Positions 1-11,396 of a DNA stretch of 64,000 nucleotides are shown in pieces. Position 1 is the stretch's first letter. Every line of letters begins with the position of its first letter. A model generated the notes under the pieces. The model worked only from the letters and a program-made list of their open reading frames with translations. It made no database searches and was not told the DNA's origin. The stretch comes from Ypsolopha sequella (Eukaryota; Arthropoda; Insecta; Lepidoptera; Ypsolophidae), in NCBI GenBank assembly GCA_934047225.1, contig OW204001.1, forward strand, positions 13,376,201 to 13,440,200, read 5' to 3'. The position numbers were made by a program, and so were the translations under genes.

Positions 1-1084
1 GAATTAAATAAAGAGGAGCTTTTTGATCTGTTATCTGTCCCATGCCTCTCCATAGATTTGGCTGAAGGCAAGGAGTTCAACTTAACTCAAAAGACTGCAG
101 TTTTGAGTAATCACAGTCGAGACAGGAAAATGATTGAACCAAGTAACCACGAAGAGGCCGATACTAGAATGTTACTTCACGTTGCTGACGCTGTCGATCG
201 AGGACATAAAAACATTGTGATTCGTACTGTAGATACAGACGTAATTGTCGTAGCCATTTCATGTATTCAAAAATTGCCAAAAATAAAAGAGTTGTGGGTT
301 CACATGGGCACAGGCAAAAACCACACTTGTATTTTATGCCACACTATTGCCAATGCACTCGGTATGTGTTCATCGTGCTCTAATTATTAAAAACGTGATA
401 TAAAATTAATACATACTAACTAAACTACACTATTTCGGGACTAGAAAGAGCTGAAGTACTGCCAACTTTCCATGCCTTGACAGGATGCGACACAGTATCT
501 TCTTTCAATGGAAGAGGCAAAAAGACCGCCTTGGACGCCTGGAACGCCTACCCTGACACAACATATGGATGGGAAATTGGCAGAAGCTGACAGTTTTATT
601 CAGAAATTTGTTATTACAATGTACGACCGGTAAGTTAAATCTGATTTGATACAAATTCAGGTTATGTAGGTAAAGTTGTTTACTTCTATTATGTAGCGGG
701 AGTAGTGAGAATGACTCCAATATTTGACTTTTCAGCTCAAGCCCTTGCACTACTGCTAATGAATGTAGAAAATATCTATTTACGAAGAGGGATAGAGAAC
801 TGGAGAACATTCCTCCAACGAAGGCCGCTCTTCACCAGCACACACTTCGCGCAATGTACCAAGGGGTCCATGTTTGGGGCCAGGCCTTAGTGCCAACCCA
901 AAACCTTCCAAGCCCTTCTTGGGGTTGTGGTATAGAAGAAGGTATTTGGAGCCCTTATTGGTCAGACTTACCAGATGTCACAAGTGCGTGCTTGGAACTT
1001 ACTCGGTGCAGGTGCAAGACAGGATGCAAAAATCGTTGCAACTGTTTTAAAAGAAAATTAAGGTGCACAGAATTATGTAATTAA
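1..1084 (+). pseudogene. Remnant of a repetitive gene family with C-terminal CXC motif (5' truncated, frameshifted)
   Basis: The reading frame is already open at base 1. Three exons are suggested: 1-361 (donor GTATGT), 445-629 (donor GTAAGT) and 736-1084 (acceptor TTTTCAG), ending at TAA. Exon 1 contains NHEEADTRMLLHVADAVDRG and RTVDTDVIVVAIS. The spaced acidic residues resemble a PIN-like nuclease core, which is inference. Exon 2 has LPTFHALTGCDTVSSFNGRG, and exon 3 has YQGVHVWGQAL followed by CRCKTGCKNRCNC, half of a Tesmin/TSO1-type CXC cysteine motif. I recognise this order from repetitive predicted proteins of insects, fish and cnidarians whose function is unknown to me; transposon origin is likely. 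A one-base frameshift lies near 552-575 in exon 2, because the upstream frame stops at 590 while FIQKFVITMYDR reads in another frame. The gene is therefore probably dead, unless the shift is an assembly error. Confidence 0.6.
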
Positions 1085-2217
1085 ACGTAAGTCTATATAT
1101 AAATATATATAATATTTCTTATTTTTTTTTCAAGTTTCCTGAGTAAGACAAAGTTCTAAGTCCACTTGCCATAAGCCATTGTTATATGCTTTTATTTTAT
1201 TGTTATATTATCGCACTTTCAGAAGCTCTGCTCTGATGGCGAGCGGTTATCAATTAGTACACACTTTATAAACAAGAATCTCAAAAGTGTGGCTCGGAAG
1301 CCAGTCATTCAGCGTACAGCCAAGTATTTTTTACCAATGGTTTTTTTTACAAAAGAATTAATAATAAAATAATTGTTTACGCTGATAATACATACCATTT
1401 GTTAGATAGTTAATCGCCTCCTAGTGCGAGTCGCCACCACTGCGAAGTAGTAATATTTTTTTTTTACCCACTTTTTGTAGTACCAATTTTTTGAAATTCA
1501 TACTGTTAGAATTTGCATAAAATACGCTTTACTATAATATTTTTTATTTTCGTTTTTTTTCTCTTATTCAAAAGTTATTAGCTCTCAAAGCAAAAAAATA
1601 ATTTGAAACTTTTCACTTTTTAATGATTTATTCAAAAAATTGCTATGAAAATTATTAAAATAAATACCAGAAATGAATTCTACACCTTCAGTTTATACAA
1701 AAATGATACCAAACTTGCCATAGTAGCCAACTGGAAACGTATAGATTTTTTTAAAAAAAGGTGGGCGAGCGGCTCCTTTGTACCCCCCTCCCCCCCGCCA
1801 GCAGCTTTTTTTTTTTGTGGCCCGGGCTAGAAATGCTTAGAATTACTTGAGGAAAAAATGTGGTGAAGCTCATAGCTTTAACTACATAACACTTTCACTG
1901 CAATAAATAAATTTTTGAATTTGATTGTTATGTATTATTACTAGTAGAAGTAAGGATTAATTTATTTTTTTACTTTTTATTGATAATTGTTTACATTATA
2001 TTTTATTTTTATAAATTTTTTTATTTTACCTATTTAAATTTTTGATTTATTTTGACTTTGATTTCTACTTTATTATTTACTTTGTTTTTAATTATTACCT
2101 GTGTTTTATGCTAAAGTGACGTGTAATAATAGTTACGAAAATAAATGTCTTATGTAAGCGATTTCAGATGTCAGGCCATTCACTAAAAATTTAAAAATAA
2201 TTATATTTTATAATGCA
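1085..2217. other. AT-rich DNA, no gene seen
   Basis: There are long T and A runs and only short spurious reading frames. A short GC-rich patch with C runs lies near 1780-1830. I see no splice-linked coding exon and no recognisable repeat end. Confidence 0.6.
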
Positions 2218-2410
2218 ATGACCGATGGTACCGAAACAAAACTTTTGCAGACTTCTTTCTTCCTAAAACATTATGTTCCCTAGAAGACGGCGCCCTCATA
2301 TTGGTTTTGATGTTGCTATACCTATCGTAGGGAATATGCCGACTTCTAGATAACATATGTTTAATTGAGAAAGTAGTCAGCAAAAGTGTCGTTTCGTTAC
2401 AATCGGTCAT
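2218..2410. repeat. Hairpin MITE, about 193 bp (left edge of hexamerin unit A)
   Basis: The ends are ATGACCGAT and ATCGGTCAT. The two arms are imperfect reverse complements over about 75 bases each, including ACTTTTGC, CTTTCT and CTAGAAG-CGGC blocks, leaving a loop of roughly 45 bases. Only the right part of the same element (from about 11405) is present at the matching edge of unit B. Confidence 0.8.
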
Positions 2411-3100
2411 TATTACACAATTCTTTAAAACTTTTTAAATAACTGCTGAACCATTTGAAGTCGGTTACTATTTTTTTAATTAAAAGTTCATTTTGAAATG
2501 TGAAATATAATAAAATAATAAGCTTTTCCTATTAACTTTTATTTTGTTTGGCTGAAAAGTCTATTTTTCTTGGTCTTAGAAAAAAAAAACACTTTATGCA
2601 CAAAAGCATAAAAAGCAGTTTTATTCCACTTACACAGCATAAATACATAAATAGAAGATGTGACGAAACCTAGTATACAAACACAAATAATTTATTGCAT
2701 GAATTTGTACAAAAATTGCTACTCTACTATACGTACTAATTACTAGAGACGTGTACGACATGCAGAGAATCACATAAACTAAGGTAGCAGGGGGTCCCCA
2801 AACTCGGCTAAGCCATCAATGCGTACCAGATAATTGTTATATATAACCAAAGTTCTACAGTGCCTACAGTAAAATTTTAAAATCTAACTGCAAGCATGCA
2901 AGTACCTATTACAAGTAAGTAATTAATCTATTCATCTGCTCATAATTTCAATGCTTCTAGATTTCTTGTATGACCTACATTAACCCATAATTAACCTATA
3001 TCCAATACTAATTACTAAATGTTGTCATTTAAATTATTGTCACTTTTAGTGAAAATTTACTGCCGTCTCTGTCTGAATGATATACACAGATTTATATGGT

Positions 3101-3170
3101 TTTGTACGATTTTGACAGGTTTGTACGATTTTGACAGATTTGTATGATTTTTACAGATTTGTATGGGTTT
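3101..3170. repeat. 19-bp tandem repeat, about 3.5 units
   Basis: Units of the type TGTACGATTTTGACAGATT start at 3103, 3122, 3141 and 3160. The same array is at 13531-13602 in unit B, so it predates the duplication. Confidence 0.8.
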
Positions 3171-3612
3171 TTGAGTCTACTTCAATGTGCATATCATTAC
3201 CATCGAACTGTATATCAATATATAGTATTCTAAGAGTCCCGAACTCGCCGCGGCGGGTGCGAGCGGGGCTATCAAGGAGCGGGCAACATCCCATTTCTAT
3301 TCAGCTAAAGTCAATTTTCATGTTTGTTTTCATGCGCATATTGAGGCCTACTCATCTCTACTACGCCACAGTATAGATATCTACTGTGACTCAGCCTTTT
3401 AGGTAACCACACTCCTTCTTTTAAAGTGACGGTTCCATAAAATACAATAAATTGGAGTGCATTATAAAACTAAATGTATCAAAAATAAAACAATGTTCTT
3501 TATCAAAAATGCTTGAAAACATGACACCTAGGATTGTGTTGGTAATTCAAGGAATGAGCAAATTAACCGAGCCATAGAAAATAAATAAAAGAAAAGCTAC
3601 TTCACTACTTTC

Positions 3613-3618
3613 TTTATT
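3613..3618 (-). terminator. Candidate polyadenylation signal of hexamerin A
   Basis: AATAAA on the minus strand, about 190 bases beyond the stop codon at 3807-3809. It is conserved at the matching place in unit B (14036-14041). Other AATAAA-like strings occur nearby, so the site used is uncertain. Confidence 0.4.
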
Positions 3619-3806
3619 TAAATACAACAATATCAAAAGCATTTTCTGCAAATCTTAATAAATCAATCATAAGACTCCAAAACTTGTTTGGCTGTGACAT
3701 CATTGTATCTAATAAGTAGTTATTTTTGATTTTAAATGCTTGCTTTGGTACACATTCATAGGTACTATTTTTTACATTTCTGTATTAAAGTTTGGTAAGA
3801 ATCTAC

Positions 3807-6699
3807 TTATAAGTCCAAAGTGTCATCACGGAAACTACCTGTTTCAACTGACATGTTGGTATCAATTTCCATGTCGGTGAAGTAAGTTCCAGCGTCAATG
3901 GGCGTCCTGTTAACCAGATTGTAGTTCTTTAGTACGTATTTCTCCCAGCGAGTTTTCATGTTGCATGTCGTTTTCTTGTGGAAGATCAGGACATCAACGA
4001 ATTTCATGTTGGGTGTAAAGAACTTAGCAACATCAATGTGACGGTCAAGAGGGAAACCAAGGGGCATCTTGTCCAAAAGAACAGTGGATCTGCACTGCAT
4101 CATGAAGTCCTTCTTGGTGATGTCTACGAGCATGGTCCGGTCAACGCCATCAACAAGCTTCAAAGGCGTAACAATGAAGTATAACATCATTTCCATACCA
4201 CCAATGTGACCCCTAGGCAAGATCAATCTTGTAGGGAAGCCCGTGTTGTAGTTCTTCAAGTCTCTGATGAATAATTCCTTGATGTCCGCTACGGAGTCAA
4301 CCTTCTTCCAGAATTCACGCATTAGGATACGGTCACGTACTAAGTTGTGCATATCGACGGAATTTCTGACAATGGTGTTCTTACCAGTGTTCAGTTTGTA
4401 CAAGAAAGAGTCTAGCTCAACGAAGTTAATACGGTTTCTGTTGATGTCAATTACCCGGCCAAGGACGTCCTTTTTGGGTCCAAGGAAGATCCTAACAACA
4501 CAGTCAACAGCCTTGTCTGACATAATATCAAGGGTAACTTTGAATGGTTGGTGGTTGAGGCGGCGTTTGCGCACAAGGAAGACCATGTCGGACTTTGTCT
4601 TCCTCAATTCCTCGTCGGTTAGCATAACAGCATTGGTCATATCCATAAGATAGTCATCAAAGTAAGTAACTAGCTTGTCCACAACAACGTTGTCAATTTT
4701 GACTCCTGGGAAGTAAAGTTCCTCCTTGGTGTAGCTCGGCAGACGCCTCTTGAACAGTAGAAGCAGGTCAACAATTCTCTTCTGGAGACGGTAGAATACA
4801 GGGTCACGTAGAGCAGTCTGGTAGCTATCGAGAGTTGTGGGGTTGACGAAGTACCTGTGAAATATTTTTTGTTAACTACTTGTGTACATATAAAAATCTA
4901 TATAAAATGAACTAAAATTAAAAAAATGAAGAGGTGAAAGAGGAAAGTCAGGATCGTAGCAGATGGAAATCTGTAGTCTCTGCCTACCCCTCTGGGAGAC
5001 AGGCTTGAGTATATGTATGTATGAATGTAAAATATAAATTATGATATCTTATACCCGATGTAAAAGTAACGTATACTTACTTATCGTTTTTGAACGTGTT
5101 CATTCCAATAACAGATTTCATGATGACAAGTAGATAGCGGTAAGCATCAACGCGAGTCTTGTCTAGGTCAGTCTTTTCAATCTTTCCGAAGATGATCTTG
5201 CCTAGAGTGTCGACGTCCTCAGCCTTGGTAAGTTCTAGTCTTACACCATTTATCTGTAAAAGTAATTTATTTATTTATTTAAAAAAATACCATTATTTAT
5301 AAACATTTAACAAACTTTATCAATGTCAATTTACCTCAATGTGTCCCTTGATAATAGCCTCTTTGATGATCAATTCGCAGTCTTCAACCAGACGAACTAG
5401 GTCAATGTTGTCTTCGCGTACAATCACGTGGTGGTTCCACCTGGTTGGTAGCTGAACGCCATTGTGTAGCATCATCCATGGCCAGTATCCCTTCGTGATG
5501 GGCTTGTTCCATGACAGGGTTGTGATTTCACCAAGACCGTGAGAAAGACGTTCCAGGTAATGTCTGGCAAGGAGTTGCTGATACATGTAAAGAATCAATT
5601 CTCCACGCCTAATCTTGGTCTTGTCATCCCTTAAGATGTCGTCCCTCATCCAGAATGGATAGTCAACATGGAAGTAGTAGTAGTATGTGTTAAGGTCAAT
5701 ATCTTCGGTGAAGTACCTTAGGTTATCGTCAGTAGATATGTGCACACGTTTGTCGAATACGTTCTCATCAATCACGTATACGTCTTTGTCAGTCTTCTTG
5801 ATTCCGTAGAGGTCACAAAGTTTAGGGTCAAGTAAGCCCTTCTTCATTTTGAGTTTGTAAGCTGTTGTAATGACATCGGAACGAACAAAGTAGTATGGGT
5901 AGACTTCATATGGAGGAGGAAGGATGATGCCACGGCAGTCCTCGCGGTGACGGCAAGCTACAGTCAAAGCATAGACGAACATGCCTTCATTGAGGTAGAG
6001 ACGCATCCAGCATGCGGTTTTGATGAATGTAACGAAGTCCTTGGCGTAGTAGAGAAGATGGAAGGCACTGACAACTTCCTTCAACTGACGGTCGACATGC
6101 AGAGTGAAGATCTCACCACGGGGAAGCATACCGACTTTGATGTAGTTGACGAAGTGCTTCACAACATCAGTTTTCGTGAAGCAATCAATGTTTTCTTCGA
6201 TTTTAAAGTTCTTTCCTAGTTCTTCGATCTCCTTGTACATTACCGGCTGCAGGACGTGGTTCAGAAGTTTGAGGATCATGATTTGCTTGTCCTTGATGTT
6301 CATAGTGACTGCAAAAAATAAGAGTATCCTTAGCAAGGGGATGATTTGAAGTAGAAGAAGGCAGAAATTACGAGAACGTCAATGGTTTCAGTGACAAAAA
6401 GCATGTATTGTGTAAGAGTTTAGTTGAAAATCCAACGACTCCTCGTCTGTTAAACTGATGAAAGCGTTTTGAGTAATTAAAAAAAAAAAAGCTTTGTGAA
6501 ATAATTTCTTACTTTCTAGGAATACGAAGCCCACAATATCCCGTGATACCCTACAATATCCCATGATACCCAAAAGAATTCCTTGTGATTAACTTTACTC
6601 ATTATTTTTGTACTTACCCATCTTGGTGTCTAAATCGGTGACGGGGGTGGCCGCCGCCATAGCGGCTAGGCCAAGGAGTACCAAACATAGAGCCCTCAT
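3807..6699 (-). CDS. Hexamerin storage protein, copy A (juvenile-hormone-suppressible / moderately Met-rich class)
   Basis: The coding sequence is complement(join(3807..4854, 5081..5253, 5335..6308, 6618..6699)), 2277 bases, 758 residues, which is typical hexamerin length. All three introns have GT-AG ends (donors GTAAGT, GTAAAT, GTAAGT) and the phases join cleanly. Exon 1 encodes a hydrophobic signal peptide, MRALCLVLLGLAAMAAATP, so the protein is secreted. Both haemocyanin/hexamerin signatures are present: YFTEDIDLN...H...P at residues 226-245 and TALRDPVFY at 423-431. By hand count it has about 34 Met and 75 Phe+Tyr, too few aromatics for an arylphorin. Known family role: a hexameric larval haemolymph protein made by fat body and stored as amino-acid reserve for metamorphosis. 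It is oxygen-carrier-derived, but hexamerins do not carry copper. Copy B differs by about 15 residues. The exact orthologue class is inferred. Confidence 0.95.
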
Positions 6700-6752
6700 C
6701 GTGCAGCTGGCCCGGTGGGAACTCAACTGTGCCTCATCTTCAAATTTTCTGT

Positions 6753-6760
6753 CTTTTATA
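6753..6760 (-). promoter_or_regulatory. TATA box of hexamerin A
   Basis: TATAAAAG on the minus strand, about 55 bases upstream of the start codon. Transcription should start near 6728, where ACAGTTG resembles an arthropod initiator. The box and its surroundings are identical in copy B, so both copies keep a core promoter. Confidence 0.7.
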
Positions 6761-7689
6761 CTCTTAGTACGTTTTGATAAAGCGATTTGATACAAGCGGG
6801 CAGGTCAAACTTTCATTGCCAAACAATGTATTCAATAACAAAACAATGCGATTTCTTTATCTTACTCTGACACTGTGTATTGGTTAACTGCATTTTAGTA
6901 AGTTAAAAGTAAAAACTATAGTCACGAGATGTTACTATATCTGCGAGAGAATGCAAACCCTCCTTTCACCGACGATTTTAGCGTCCCTTACACCGTACTT
7001 TGGTTTGGACTTGTAGAAATACTAGCTTTTCGGAGCATGCAGGTTTACTTACAGTGTATTCGTCGACCGCCGGCAGGATCGCATAAATTGCAAATTAATT
7101 TCAAAAGAAAAACTCATTTGTGGATGCTCCGTTAAGATTAGAAGTCTGGTCGTAAGATGTAGAGTCCAGTATCCCACCAACTGAGTTTCAGCTGCTTCGT
7201 TAGGTAAAATACTAAGGATTATTGTCGATAAAATGAAAGATTTTAATTTACTTTTTTTCGGAAGAAAAGGTCTTCAACTAGGGCACATATAAGCTAAAAG
7301 AATCAACAATGTTCAGCATACCAATTAGATAGAAGTTTCTTCTATTTTAAATAAGACGTCCTGGACTTTTAAGAACAAAGCACTAGTAAAGAGCTTTGAA
7401 TCGAGACTATACTCTATCTATAGTCGATTACTATTACGAACAGATTAGAATCGAATCGAACCTTAGCCAATATTGAAAACTATCGAGCTAAGAAGATCAA
7501 AAATATCATGACATGCCTAAATGAATTGATACGAAGTGTGTTCAAGCAGTATTCAAATACTATCTTGAAACAAAAACCCTAAAAACAAAATGGCAGAACA
7601 TGTGTTGCGTGAACGTTCATTCGTCATACCGGTCATGACCGACCACTTACCGATTAATAACGATTCTTTGTCTTGTCGCTATGAAATAA

Positions 7690-8120
7690 TTTGGGCAACT
7701 GCGAGTCGGACTCGCACACAAAGGGTTCCGTACCATTACACAATACGGCACCCTAAAAATATTATGATAAATTACATCAATATACCATACCATATAGCAA
7801 CATTAAAACGACAGAAACAAATCGCTGAAATGGTAGCGAATGGCAAACAATTCACGGCTCCCACTGAGTACAAAACCCTAATATTATCTTAACCGCTATA
7901 TTTTTCCTGTAATCTTTACGTAATCGCCTATTACCATGATTTTTTTCATATTTTTCGGTCATCTTATTTTTGAGATAAGGGGAGGACCTGATAACATGAT
8001 AACAGGACATGATAGGTCATACTTAAACGTATTCTGTAAAAATGTCGACACCTATAACGGCTGAAACTGTAGACCCTGTGACAGACGGACAGACGGACAG
8101 ATGGATAAACAGCGGTGGTC
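7690..8120. repeat. Dispersed element of the GGGTTCCGTACC / GAGTCGGACTCGCAC family (unit A copy)
   Basis: It begins near GCGAGTCGGACTCGCAC and AGGGTTCCGTACCATTA and ends in a GACAGACGGACAG run. The same motifs recur at 18130-18600, 23940-24130, 36913-37600, 51419-53112, 53216-53560 and 59955-60430. I know the pattern as a very common non-autonomous repeat of lepidopteran genomes. It lies about 1 kb upstream of the hexamerin promoter. Confidence 0.6.
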
Positions 8121-8193
8121 TGTCACCGTTCTGTTACGAAACCCTTATCATATACCTAATGCATAACGGTGCACTAAGTTTAAAATAATATTT

Positions 8194-8577
8194 TTCAATG
8201 CAAGTGCTCGTAAAGGCCCACTTTTTATGCATCAAAACCGAACAGAAAGTCGATAATTTTGCCCTAGGGCTTTATTATTATTATTTTTTTAATTTATTTA
8301 GTAGAAGTTGGCTAACCTGCAACCTTTCCTGTGTACCATAAATGTTATACTTTTTTTTCACTGTTTAACGGCTCTGGATACAGTCCTTTTGAGCCAATCA
8401 TAACTTGCAAAATTGTAGCAATGTAACTTTCAACTTTAATAAATAAATTGTTTTCTTTGATTATATTTGTTTTATTTCCTCACACTATGCATTGAAAAAC
8501 GTAGTATGAGCGTAAGAGCAATAAAAAACACTCGTCTTCGGTATTTATTCCTTTTCGCCCTTGTAGCATAAACTACT
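8194..8577 (-). repeat. Short interspersed DNA element 'GTAGTTTATGCTAC', inverted relative to unit B
   Basis: On the minus strand it starts GTAGTTTATGCTACAAGGGC and ends near GCATTGAAAAAT. The first roughly 120 bases form an imperfect hairpin. Matching copies are at 18614-19018 (unit B, plus orientation) and 48456-48862 (plus). It sits at the equivalent place in both duplication units but is flipped between them. Confidence 0.75.
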
Positions 8578-8675
8578 ATTATATTGATAGTTATGAAAAT
8601 CGTAAGTAATAGTTAACGTCATCAATTTATTTTACTCGTGAAACATGTTTTGTGTTTGATTAAGATTTGTAAAGT

Positions 8676-8885
8676 AAATTCAAATTCAATTCAAATTCAA
8701 ATAGTTTATTTTGCAAAGCAGGTATAGATATATACACTTTTTACACGTCAAATTTAATCTAATAAAGAAAATATATGTAATAAAATAATAAATGTACATG
8801 AACTAAATTAAAGGTTTATTTAATTCATGTAGCAATATATTTACGATTAAAATGATAGGTAAAATATATATTATACAAGTAAATA
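8676..8885 (-). mobile_element. Retroposon 3' tail insertion, unit A only
   Basis: It contains the repeated tail AAATTCAAATTCAA followed by TTATTTTGCAAAG. About 195 bases closely match 54266-54462. It is absent from the equivalent place in unit B, so it was inserted in A after duplication or lost from B. The A-to-T tail orientation implies a minus-strand non-LTR element or SINE; the family is not identified. Confidence 0.6.
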
Positions 8886-8943
8886 AGATACAATAAGATA
8901 CAATTGAAATTTACATAAATAAAACAAAATTTTGAACTAGAGA

Positions 8944-8980
8944 TATATTTCGGTCCTTAATGGACCGTCATCAGTCAAGT
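8944..8980 (-). ncRNA. Hammerhead-ribozyme-like motif (Penelope-type), unit A
   Basis: On the minus strand CTGATGA is followed by a CGGTCC/GGACCG hairpin with loop ATTAA and then AAATATAT, the order of a hammerhead core (CUGAUGA, stem II, GAAA). Such motifs are known from ends of Penelope-like retroelements. No adjacent coding part remains. Cleavage has not been shown. Confidence 0.55.
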
Positions 8981-9584
8981 AGTCATGCTTGTCATAAATT
9001 TAAAGTTATATTATATTACCTATATTTCATATTTAAATAAAAAGCTACTAAAAATTTTTATTAACACGATTTTTAAAGTAATTATTATTTGCAGCTGAAA
9101 ACCATAGTTGTATCATGTTTCTAATTTACAGTGAACGTACATGCTTACTTTCCATAAATATGTCAGCTTGAAGTTTTTATATGAAAAAGGGTATACAAAA
9201 ATGTAGTGTCCAGTTTCACCAGCCGAAATCGCCAAAGCCGCCAGCTCCTTTTATTAACACAAAACATACGATATCTATTAGTATTTTCATAATTTATAAA
9301 TGTACCTTCCTAGTTGACTTACCCCAAAAAATCTGCAATATGCAAATTGCAAAAAGCAGTTTATCTACCTATTTTATTTCTTGACTTTTGTTAAATTTCA
9401 AACTGTTGTGAATCACCTGGTTCTTCTTACGAGAAATTGTCACATTAATCATGTTTGTTATATTAGAGGGTTGACTGATACATTAGGCTCCTATTTCCTA
9501 TTAAAAAGAAACATTTATAATATTCTTTCATTTAAGCGTAGGCTGTATTGACTAATACTTTTTCTTTCGAATTGTTTAATGTTA

Positions 9585-9990
9585 ATCTAGAAACAGAGAC
9601 TTTGTTAAACTATATAACTTAATCTAATCTCTTTTCACTTGCTCACACACACACACACCCTCTCTCTATCTCACACACAACACACACACCCTCACACACA
9701 CACAGTATTTATTATCTTCATTCATGAGAACTAACTATTATAAATTTAAGCTTAGTATAATTAAAATTAAAGGTAATAACTAGTTAAATGTTTAATAAAT
9801 ACATAAACATATATAGATATATAAAATTATAAATAACAAGTAAATGTAATTAAAAAAGAAAGTTTGTGGGAAGAGTGGTGTCTCCTGATACAGGCAATTT
9901 ACATGCTTAAAAGGAGATATCAGTCACTTGTTATGTAACCCGATATGTAATGCCAAAATAAATTATTATTATTTTTTAATAATAATGCAT
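9585..9990. mobile_element. Insertion present only in unit A, with CA microsatellite
   Basis: Unit B reads straight across this stretch (near 19815). The insert contains CA/CT repeats at 9640-9705 and ends in a 3'-tail-like GCCAAAATAAATTATTATTA, as in a non-LTR retroposon. No coding sequence remains, and the family is not recognised. Confidence 0.55.
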
Positions 9991-10057
9991 AAAATATGTT
10001 GGAGGCACAGGCGTCACATTCAGAAACATTTGAAGTTTAAACTTAATTAAGAACCTG

Positions 10058-10191
10058 GGCTGCGTCCAGTTTGATCGCCGGATGACGACGCCTGCCTAAC
10101 CATGACGGCAGGATAGCATCATATTCAACGCGTGCAAAAGAGATGGCATGTCGGGTGGCGTCGCCAGACGATCAAACTGAAGGCAGCCCTT
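10058..10191. repeat. MITE with GGGCTGCGTCCAGTTTGATCG ends (about 134 bp)
   Basis: The left end GGGCTGCGTCCAGTTTGATC pairs with the right end GATCAAACTGAAGGCAGCCC. The unit B copy (19873-19932) has lost its middle and right half. A related internal piece (CAACGCGTGCAAAAGAGAT) lies near 31755-31850. Confidence 0.7.
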
Positions 10192-10383
10192 GGAGTAAAT
10201 TAGATTTGTGACAAAACTCGAAAAATTGTTTAGGTGTTCCTAAAAGGAATTGTTCTAAACTAAAGGAAGGATGGCAGCGCTGGATGGGTTCTGAATGCAG
10301 CTACGCGTCTCCCGAACTAGGGCTCAGTAAAGTAGTTGCGCTCAACACCACAACAATGGTGTTCCAAACAGAGATGGTGGGTA

Positions 10384-11054
10384 TAATATATCGTCACCTT
10401 AAATGGAAAATTAAATAAGTATTATTTTTCCAAAACACGTTTTTTTGCATTTTCTAAACGTCCAATTTTTTCTCCATCTTTTGGTCTGGGAATCGTTTTC
10501 CGACTCCCTTTATTTTCTGAGATAGCTGTTTGTGGCAAAACAGGTTAATCCGGAAAACTACTAGAATTCTGATTGGGAAAACTATATTAATATCACTTAT
10601 ACAAAAAGGATTAAAGAGATTGACTCTACCTGTAGTTTATTCATTAGGGTAAAAAAAATAACTCACCTTATTGAATTTTGTCAATAAACATATTTCGAAC
10701 TGATGATAATAACCGAAAGGCAAAAATACATAACGGCTCTTATTGAAATGGTGTAAACGAATATTTAAATCGATGTTTACCTTACCTTAAGGAAAAAACG
10801 AATAATAGTCTTTTTATTAATTTTTCGCTTGTAAAGGTTATCTTGATAGATGCAATTGAGCTTTTTTGTGTGTTTATTTAATTTTAGTAAGCAGATTATA
10901 TTTGAGCTTAAGTAATTAATAATTTTTTATTAGAATTTCACAAAAATATTTAAAATGTATAAAACAAAGCTGCAATACTAAGTTGGTCAAGTTTTCGGGC
11001 AGGGAACCCTGAAATTACATTATTAATTGGAGCTGCTGTGTTTAAAAAAAAAAA
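10384..11054. other. Spacer between duplication units, no gene seen
   Basis: AT-rich DNA not shared with either unit. It ends in a short A-run just before the Helitron fragment. No coding exon is recognised. Confidence 0.5.
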
Positions 11055-11396
11055 TTGCGTCCGAACCAAATCGATAAAGTGATATCAGCAGAGCTGCCCA
11101 ACCCCAACTTGTACAAACAGCTATATGACACGATCACTAAGAGCATGAGTCCTTGTGGAGCACTGAACCTTACGTCCCCTGTACGTGTGGGACAGGGCAT
11201 GCACCAAAAAGTATCCTCGGGCGCTGTAAAAGAGACGCAAACCAACGAGAATGGTTATCCGTTGTACAGGCGCAGGGCACCCGAGGATGGAGGACGTACG
11301 GTCACAATTAAAATGAGAGGTACCGCGCAAGACGTCGTAGTGGACAACAGCTGGGTGGTCCCGTACTCACCGCACCTTTCGACTATTTTTAATGCT
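11055..11396 (+). mobile_element. Helitron Rep-helicase coding fragment
   Basis: The translation contains QIDKVISAELPNPNLYKQLY, then SMSPCGALNLTSP, GYPLYRRRAPEDGG and VDNSWVVPYSPHLSTIFNAH. This series is characteristic of the region between the Rep and helicase domains of Helitron proteins. It is a fragment of about 114 codons, with no Rep HUH motif, no Walker motifs and no CTRR end. The frame ends where the half hairpin MITE starts, so the Helitron piece abuts the left edge of unit B. The element cannot be active. Confidence 0.85.

Larger units (their letters stand above)
2411..10383. repeat. Tandem duplication unit A
   Basis: This stretch aligns by eye with 11405-20112 over most of its length: 3' flank, all exons and introns of the hexamerin gene, promoter and upstream DNA. 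The offset is 10423 bases at the stop codon and 10437 at the start codon. Unit A lacks a 1.2 kb element present in B (12224-13422) and has extra insertions at about 8676-8900 and 9585-9990. Similarity stops after GAGATGGTGGGTATA near 10383. Confidence 0.85.

Noticed and set aside
3978..4653. Plus-strand open frames opposite hexamerin exon 4, and the same in copy B (14401-15076)
   Set aside because: They lie antisense to clearly coding hexamerin exons, have no recognisable domain, and arise from codon bias of the real strand.
5947..6349. Plus-strand open frames opposite hexamerin exon 2, and in copy B (16366-16768)
   Set aside because: Antisense shadows of the true exon.
7590..7892. 100-codon plus-strand frame upstream of hexamerin A (and its 18038-18301 counterpart)
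   Set aside because: It overlaps the GGGTTCCGTACC-family repeat, and the frame is not conserved between the two near-identical units.
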